Source: Lachnospiraceae bacterium (GTDB lineage: Bacteria > Bacillota > Clostridia > Lachnospirales > Lachnospiraceae). Taken from it: DNA of 64,000 nucleotides. Positions 60,078 to 64,000 of this stretch are shown one piece after another (position 1 is the first letter of the stretch; each line of letters starts with the position of its first letter). A program made the position numbers and the translations under genes. The stretch spans positions 1-64,000 of the forward strand of contig JAQUVX010000018.1 in the NCBI GenBank assembly GCA_028693165.1. Direction: 5' to 3'. The notes beneath the pieces are model-generated. The model did not search any database. It was not told where the DNA came from and saw only the letters and a list, made by a program, of their open reading frames with translations.

Positions 60078-61562
60078 ATGCCAGTATTTGATTTCAGTGA
60101 GAGCACTGATCCGAAACAACAATCCGAATGCACGTATATGACATTTCCGTCCAACCGGGCGGAGGCTACGCCGGAAGAGCCGATTCTTCTTTTGGACAAT
60201 CAGAAGCGGAAATGGGAGCACCACTCCTGCGGCATCTTTACCAACCCGGTCAAGCGGACTTCATTTGAGTTTGACGAGGCAGACGGTACGGTCAGCGCGG
60301 ATATCCTCAAGATCGATTCCCGTTTTGTTAGCCTGCTGAAATGGCTCGGTGAAAATCACATCAGCGTACGCCTGTCCGGTGAGAATCGGGCGGACGGGTA
60401 TGCGGTATACAAGATTCGCGAGACGGCCTTTGGTGGTGCCACCAAGCTCTCGGCAGAGGACGGGTTTCTTCAATTCATGATCGAACGCCTGCTGGCGAGC
60501 AACGCGCCGCTTGAAGAGGAGGCGGAAGAGGATCTGGACGAGGTGGGCGACAACATGAAGCTGACCAGTTTGCAGAGCATTACCGACTTCATGACCTGTG
60601 CCGGGCGCACAATGCCGGACAACATCCGTCTCTGGGCCAGAAGAAATCTGGCGGTTGCCCGGTCACACGAGGTGACCCCGGAGGAGCGGCGCCATGCACA
60701 GCGCGCGCTTTCCATTATGATGAACATTCAGTGGAAGACCAATTATTTTGAATCCATCGATCCGAAGGAGGCACGCCGGATCCTGGATGAAGAGCTTTAC
60801 GGGATGGAGCGGGTCAAACAGCGGATCATCGAGACGATCATCCAGATCAACCGCACCCACACCCTTCCGGCGTACGGCCTTTTGCTGGTCGGTCCGGCCG
60901 GAACCGGAAAATCCCAGATCGCCTATGCGGTTGCCCGGATTCTGAAGCTGCCGTGGACGACGCTGGACATGAGCTCTATCAACGATCCGGAACAGTTGAC
61001 TGGAAGCTCCCGTATCTATGCCAATGCAAAGCCGGGCATCATCATGGAGGCATTTTCCATGGCAGGGGAGTCGAATCTCGTCTTTATCATCAACGAGCTT
61101 GACAAGGCGGCGGCCGGAAAGGGCAACGGCAATCCGGCGGACGTGCTTTTGACCCTGTTAGACAACCTTGGCTTCACGGACAACTACGTGGAATGTACGG
61201 TTCCGACCGTGGGCGTCTATCCGATCGCTACGGCCAACGACAAGAATCAGATCAGTGCACCGCTGATGTCCCGTTTTGCCGTCATCGATATTCCGGATTA
61301 CACCTTTGAGGAAAAGAAGATCATCTTCTCGCGCTATGCGCTGCCGAAGGTACTGAAGCGCATGGGCTTAAACGAGCAGGAATGTGTTGTGACGCCGGAT
61401 GGTCTGGATGCGGTGATCGAGAAATTCTCGAACACGACCGGCATCCGTGATCTGGAGCAGGCCGCAGAGCATATGGCGGCGAATGCGCTGTATCAGATCG
61501 AGGTGGACTGCGTGGATGCCGTGGTATTTGACGCGGAGCGAGTGAATGTGTTGTTTGAATAA
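60078..61562 (+). CDS. Lon-like AAA+ ATPase without protease domain
   Basis: 494 residues. The C-terminal half is a Lon-type AAA+ module: Walker A LLLVGPAGTGKSQIA, the Lon-like GSSRIYANAKPGIIMEAF loop, sensor-1 PIATAND and arginine finger LMSRFAV. Walker B reads FIINELDKA, with Asn in place of the usual first Asp but the catalytic Glu kept. No S16 serine protease domain follows, and the N-terminal 200 residues do not look like the LON substrate domain. It may be a remodelling ATPase. GAGGGAG precedes the ATG; terminated just downstream. Confidence 0.85.
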   Translation: MPVFDFSESTDPKQQSECTYMTFPSNRAEATPEEPILLLDNQKRKWEHHSCGIFTNPVKRTSFEFDEADGTVSADILKIDSRFVSLLKWLGENHISVRLSGENRADGYAVYKIRETAFGGATKLSAEDGFLQFMIERLLASNAPLEEEAEEDLDEVGDNMKLTSLQSITDFMTCAGRTMPDNIRLWARRNLAVARSHEVTPEERRHAQRALSIMMNIQWKTNYFESIDPKEARRILDEELYGMERVKQRIIETIIQINRTHTLPAYGLLLVGPAGTGKSQIAYAVARILKLPWTTLDMSSINDPEQLTGSSRIYANAKPGIIMEAFSMAGESNLVFIINELDKAAAGKGNGNPADVLLTLLDNLGFTDNYVECTVPTVGVYPIATANDKNQISAPLMSRFAVIDIPDYTFEEKKIIFSRYALPKVLKRMGLNEQECVVTPDGLDAVIEKFSNTTGIRDLEQAAEHMAANALYQIEVDCVDAVVFDAERVNVLFE

Positions 61563-61584
61563 GAGGGCGATGAGCCCTCTTTTT
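61562..61584 (+). terminator. Terminator after the AAA ATPase gene
   Basis: AGAGGGC (61562-61568) pairs with GCCCTCT (61574-61580), followed by TTTT(CC). Confidence 0.85.
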
Positions 61585-61753
61585 CCTTATTTTTTTCACT
61601 TCCATTTCCATAATTGCTTTGAACAAAAAATGTGAAAATCGGAGGTATCAAGATGAACATGATGCAAAAAAAGAAAAAGCAGGAAACCTCTTTACTTTTC
61701 TTTGGTTTTTGGATACATTATTAGAAGAAGACGGAAAAGGGAGACAAAAGCAG

Positions 61754-62380
61754 ATGCATGAGATTGTAAACAAACGAACCAGCATTCTGATTGCGGAACA
61801 AATTGCGGATCAGATTTTGTCTGGAAAGATAGAGGGCAATACACCGCTTCGGCAGGAGGAACTGGCGGAGGCACTGGGGGCATCCAGGATTCCAGTCCGG
61901 GAAGCACTGCAGACGCTGGAGAGTCAGGGACTTGCCGTACGGCTTGCGACTCGACATATTGTGAGCGCAAAGCTGGAGGAGGAGACCATTCGGGAAATCT
62001 ATGCGACCATCTGTGGAATCGAGGAAAAGGCGATGGAAAGCATTTGGGCCGGTGGGGGCAAGGACATTTTTCAGGAGGGGTTAAGGACGTGCAGCAGTTT
62101 TGAAGCGTTTCATATGTTGATATGCCGCTGCACGGAGAATCAATATCTGAAGGTTCTGCTGGAACATGCCAATCTGTTCTATCTGGCACACGCGCTTCGT
62201 GCGTGGGAGCTGGAAGCGTCCGATGAGCGCGCACAGGAGGCAGAGAAGATGGAGCGGATTCAGGCGGTGCAGATCATCAGGGCGGCAGAGCAGGAAGAAA
62301 AAAAAGCATGCATTCAATGGAACCGGTGTCATTTTGAACAGCTGGCCGAGTGCGTGATCAGAGAAAGAAGGAATGTGTGA
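61754..62380 (+). CDS. GntR-family regulator (FadR/FCD type), first of a pair
   Basis: 208 residues. A winged HTH (LRQEELAEALGASRIPVREAL, then LESQGLAVRLATR) is followed by a shortened FCD-type helical ligand domain. The start ATG 61754 gives the usual GntR beginning; an upstream in-frame extension of 45 codons has no family similarity. It overlaps the next regulator by 1 bp (TGATG). A local role in control of the SLC13 permease is inferred from position. Confidence 0.87.
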   Translation: MHEIVNKRTSILIAEQIADQILSGKIEGNTPLRQEELAEALGASRIPVREALQTLESQGLAVRLATRHIVSAKLEEETIREIYATICGIEEKAMESIWAGGGKDIFQEGLRTCSSFEAFHMLICRCTENQYLKVLLEHANLFYLAHALRAWELEASDERAQEAEKMERIQAVQIIRAAEQEEKKACIQWNRCHFEQLAECVIRERRNV

Positions 62381-63024
62381 TGGAGGGGCTTCGTCCGATA
62401 AAGATGCCGTCCGCAAAGGAAAAGGTTGCGGTGGAGCTGCGACAGGCTATTCTGTCAAAGCATATGAAGGAAGGCGAGGTTTTGTCATTGGAAACCGTTG
62501 CCAGTCAGTTGAATGTGTCGGCGACTCCGGTGCGGGAGGCGTTTCAGATTCTCGCCCGGGACGGACTGATCGAGCTTCGGAGAAATAAAGGGGCCGTGGT
62601 GCTGGGGATCAGCGAGAATTATATTCGGGAACACTACGAGCTGCGCGCTATTTTAGAGAGCAGCTGTGCGCGGATGGCGAGTAGTGAGGGGATAGATCTT
62701 CAGGAGATTGAGAACGCTTATGCGATTTCCTGCGAGACGGTATCTTCCGGTAACCTGGATCATTACTCCGATCTGAACCGCTCGTTCCACCATGAGATCT
62801 GGGTGGCTGCCGGTAACTCCAGAATTGCGAGTCTTGTCTCGGATCTGTGGAATGGTCTGTCGCTGGGTAATATGGTGTCGGAGCAGGATTATGCGAAGGT
62901 TTCCCTGAAAGAGCATGGGGAAATCCTGCAGGCGATGCGCAGTCACGACGGAGAGAAGGCTTTTTCGGAGATGTACGCGCATATTCTGCGCAGCCGGGAT
63001 GATATGCTTACATATTATACGTGA
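62380..63024 (+). CDS. GntR-family regulator (FCD type), second of a pair
   Basis: 214 residues with HTH (LSLETVASQLNVSATPVREAF, ILARDGLIELRRNKGAVV) and an FCD domain carrying likely metal-site residues in DLNRSFHHEIW. The ligand is probably an organic acid as in FadR/LldR relatives. It is coupled to the first regulator, so the two may form a heteromer. It precedes an anion permease. Confidence 0.88.
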   Translation: MEGLRPIKMPSAKEKVAVELRQAILSKHMKEGEVLSLETVASQLNVSATPVREAFQILARDGLIELRRNKGAVVLGISENYIREHYELRAILESSCARMASSEGIDLQEIENAYAISCETVSSGNLDHYSDLNRSFHHEIWVAAGNSRIASLVSDLWNGLSLGNMVSEQDYAKVSLKEHGEILQAMRSHDGEKAFSEMYAHILRSRDDMLTYYT

Positions 63025-63066
63025 GTTATTAGAAGTGCACAAAAAATAAAAATAAATTTTGCTATA

Positions 63067-63118
63067 ATGCCGAAAATGTCAAAGAGCTATTGACATTCTC
63101 GGCATTTTGTTTTATCTT
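63067..63118 (+). promoter_or_regulatory. Dyad terminator/operator with embedded promoter before the permease
   Basis: A 16-bp dyad with one mismatch (63067-63082 with 63090-63105) is followed by TTTGTTTT and can end the gntR transcript. A TTGACA (63090-63095) lies inside its right arm with TATCTT 17 bp further (63113-63118), so the same dyad could be an operator on the permease promoter. Confidence 0.6.
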
Positions 63119-63181
63119 ATAATCAGATTTTGGATACATTATCAAATATCAAAAATCAAACAAACAAAAAGGAGGAGTGGT

Positions 63182-64000
63182 ATGAGTCAGGCAACTATTA
63201 CATTATTATTTCTGGCATTTGCGATTGTCATGTTTGTGTGGGAGAAGATTCCGCTTGGGGTCACATCGATGATCGTATGTATCGGGCTGGTAGTCACCGG
63301 AGTGCTGGAATGGAAAGCGGCTTTTGCCGGATTTATCGACAGCAATGTAATTCTGTTCGTGGCGATGTTCATTGTCGGGGGTGCACTGTTTGAGACAGGC
63401 ATGGCAAACAAAATTGGCGGGGTGGTAACGCATTTTGCAAAATCAGAGCGTCAGTTGATTGTCGCGATCATGGTGATCGTTGGTCTCATGAGCGGAGTTC
63501 TTTCCAACACGGGAACCGCAGCGGTGCTCATTCCGGTTGTCATCGGAATCGCAGCAAAGTCTGGATATTCCAGATCAAGACTTCTGATGCCGCTGGTATT
63601 TGCAGCAGCGATGGGCGGTAATCTGTCCCTGATCGGCGCGCCGGGCAATCTGATCGCCCAGTCGGCGATGGAGGAGATGGGCAAATCATTTGGGTTCTTT
63701 GAATATGCGAAGGTTGGTATCCCGATCCTCATTGTCGGTATTATCTATTTCGCTTTCATTGGATACAAATTCTTGCCGGAGAAAAGTGGCGGGGATAGTC
63801 AGGCTTATGATACACAGCGAGATTTTAGTGATGTTCCAAAATGGAAGCAGTATCTGTCTCTGATCATCCTGGTACTTACCCTCCTTGGTATGATTTTTGA
63901 GAAACAGACGGGTATCAAGCTCTGCATTGCAGGCTGTATCGGTGCACTGGCGCTGATCCTGACCGGGGTGATCAGCGAGAAAGATGCGCTGAAATCCATT
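63182..64000 (+). CDS. SLC13/DASS-type anion permease (partial, runs off the window)
   Basis: The visible 273 residues show eight or so TM segments and the two SNT-like motifs of the family, SNTGTAAVLIP and SLIGAPGN. The family imports dicarboxylates, citrate, sulfate or related anions with sodium. The N-terminus MSQATITLLFLAFAIVMFVW starts after an AGGAGG site. The 3' end lies beyond 64000. Likely controlled by the two GntR proteins upstream. Confidence 0.85.
   Translation, partial: MSQATITLLFLAFAIVMFVWEKIPLGVTSMIVCIGLVVTGVLEWKAAFAGFIDSNVILFVAMFIVGGALFETGMANKIGGVVTHFAKSERQLIVAIMVIVGLMSGVLSNTGTAAVLIPVVIGIAAKSGYSRSRLLMPLVFAAAMGGNLSLIGAPGNLIAQSAMEEMGKSFGFFEYAKVGIPILIVGIIYFAFIGYKFLPEKSGGDSQAYDTQRDFSDVPKWKQYLSLIILVLTLLGMIFEKQTGIKLCIAGCIGALALILTGVISEKDALKSI

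Overview
The window looks like chromosomal DNA from an anaerobic, fermentative Firmicute, most likely a gut Lachnospiraceae-type clostridium (inference). The reasons are Gram-positive signal peptides and lipoboxes, strong AGGAGG-type ribosome sites, moderate-to-high GC for Clostridia, PASTA kinases, and four different proteins of the [FeFe]-hydrogenase family. Nothing indicates a phage or plasmid.

Layout. 1-7.5 kb: two plus-strand tRNAs (Leu, Gln), a DUF134-NifX fusion regulator, an FbpABC-like ABC importer operon with a co-transcribed metallo-beta-lactamase-fold protein, and a minus-strand tRNA pair (Pro, Glu). 7.6-13.4 kb: a Cthe_2159-like lipoprotein, a flippase-like membrane protein, and an SsuABC/ThiXYZ-like importer on the minus strand. 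13.7-18.4 kb: a sensory hydrogenase operon (2Fe-2S protein, [FeFe]-hydrogenase-PAS, SpoIIE/PP2C phosphatase) and a monomeric group-B-like [FeFe] hydrogenase.

18.5-50 kb: a ~31 kb type VII secretion (T7SS/ESX-like) island. A divergent XRE repressor sits at its left end. The operon first encodes a Ser/Thr phospho-signalling module: two PP2C phosphatases, three intact-looking zinc-ribbon kinases (one with PASTA repeats, one with an ectodomain resembling an ABC solute-binding protein), one clear pseudokinase, about ten FHA domains, a VWA-TM-FHA protein and an FHA-ABCG transporter. Next come the secretion core (EssC ATPase, a YukD/EsaB ubiquitin-like protein, five WXG100 proteins), a LytTR regulator, and a cargo end with candidate effectors (a HELRH zinc protease, a glycine-rich 401-aa protein, a GHSLGG lipase) and candidate immunity proteins. 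EssA, EssB and EsaA are not recognisable. The arrangement resembles the PpkA/PppA/Fha threonine-phosphorylation switch of type VI secretion, here attached to a type VII system. This is the most interesting content of the window.

50.3-58.8 kb: a minus-strand electron-bifurcating hydrogenase operon (hydC, ATPase, 2Fe-2S protein, hydB, hydA). Divergent from it is a plus-strand operon with DRTGG, an RsbW-like ATPase, a group-D-like [FeFe]-hydrogenase homologue, a second DRTGG and a PHP phosphoesterase. 58.9-64 kb: a polysaccharide deacetylase, a Lon-like AAA ATPase without protease, two GntR/FCD regulators, and the start of an SLC13-type anion permease cut by the window end. The T7SS island therefore sits between two hydrogenase regions, with a broken transaldolase remnant at its right edge.
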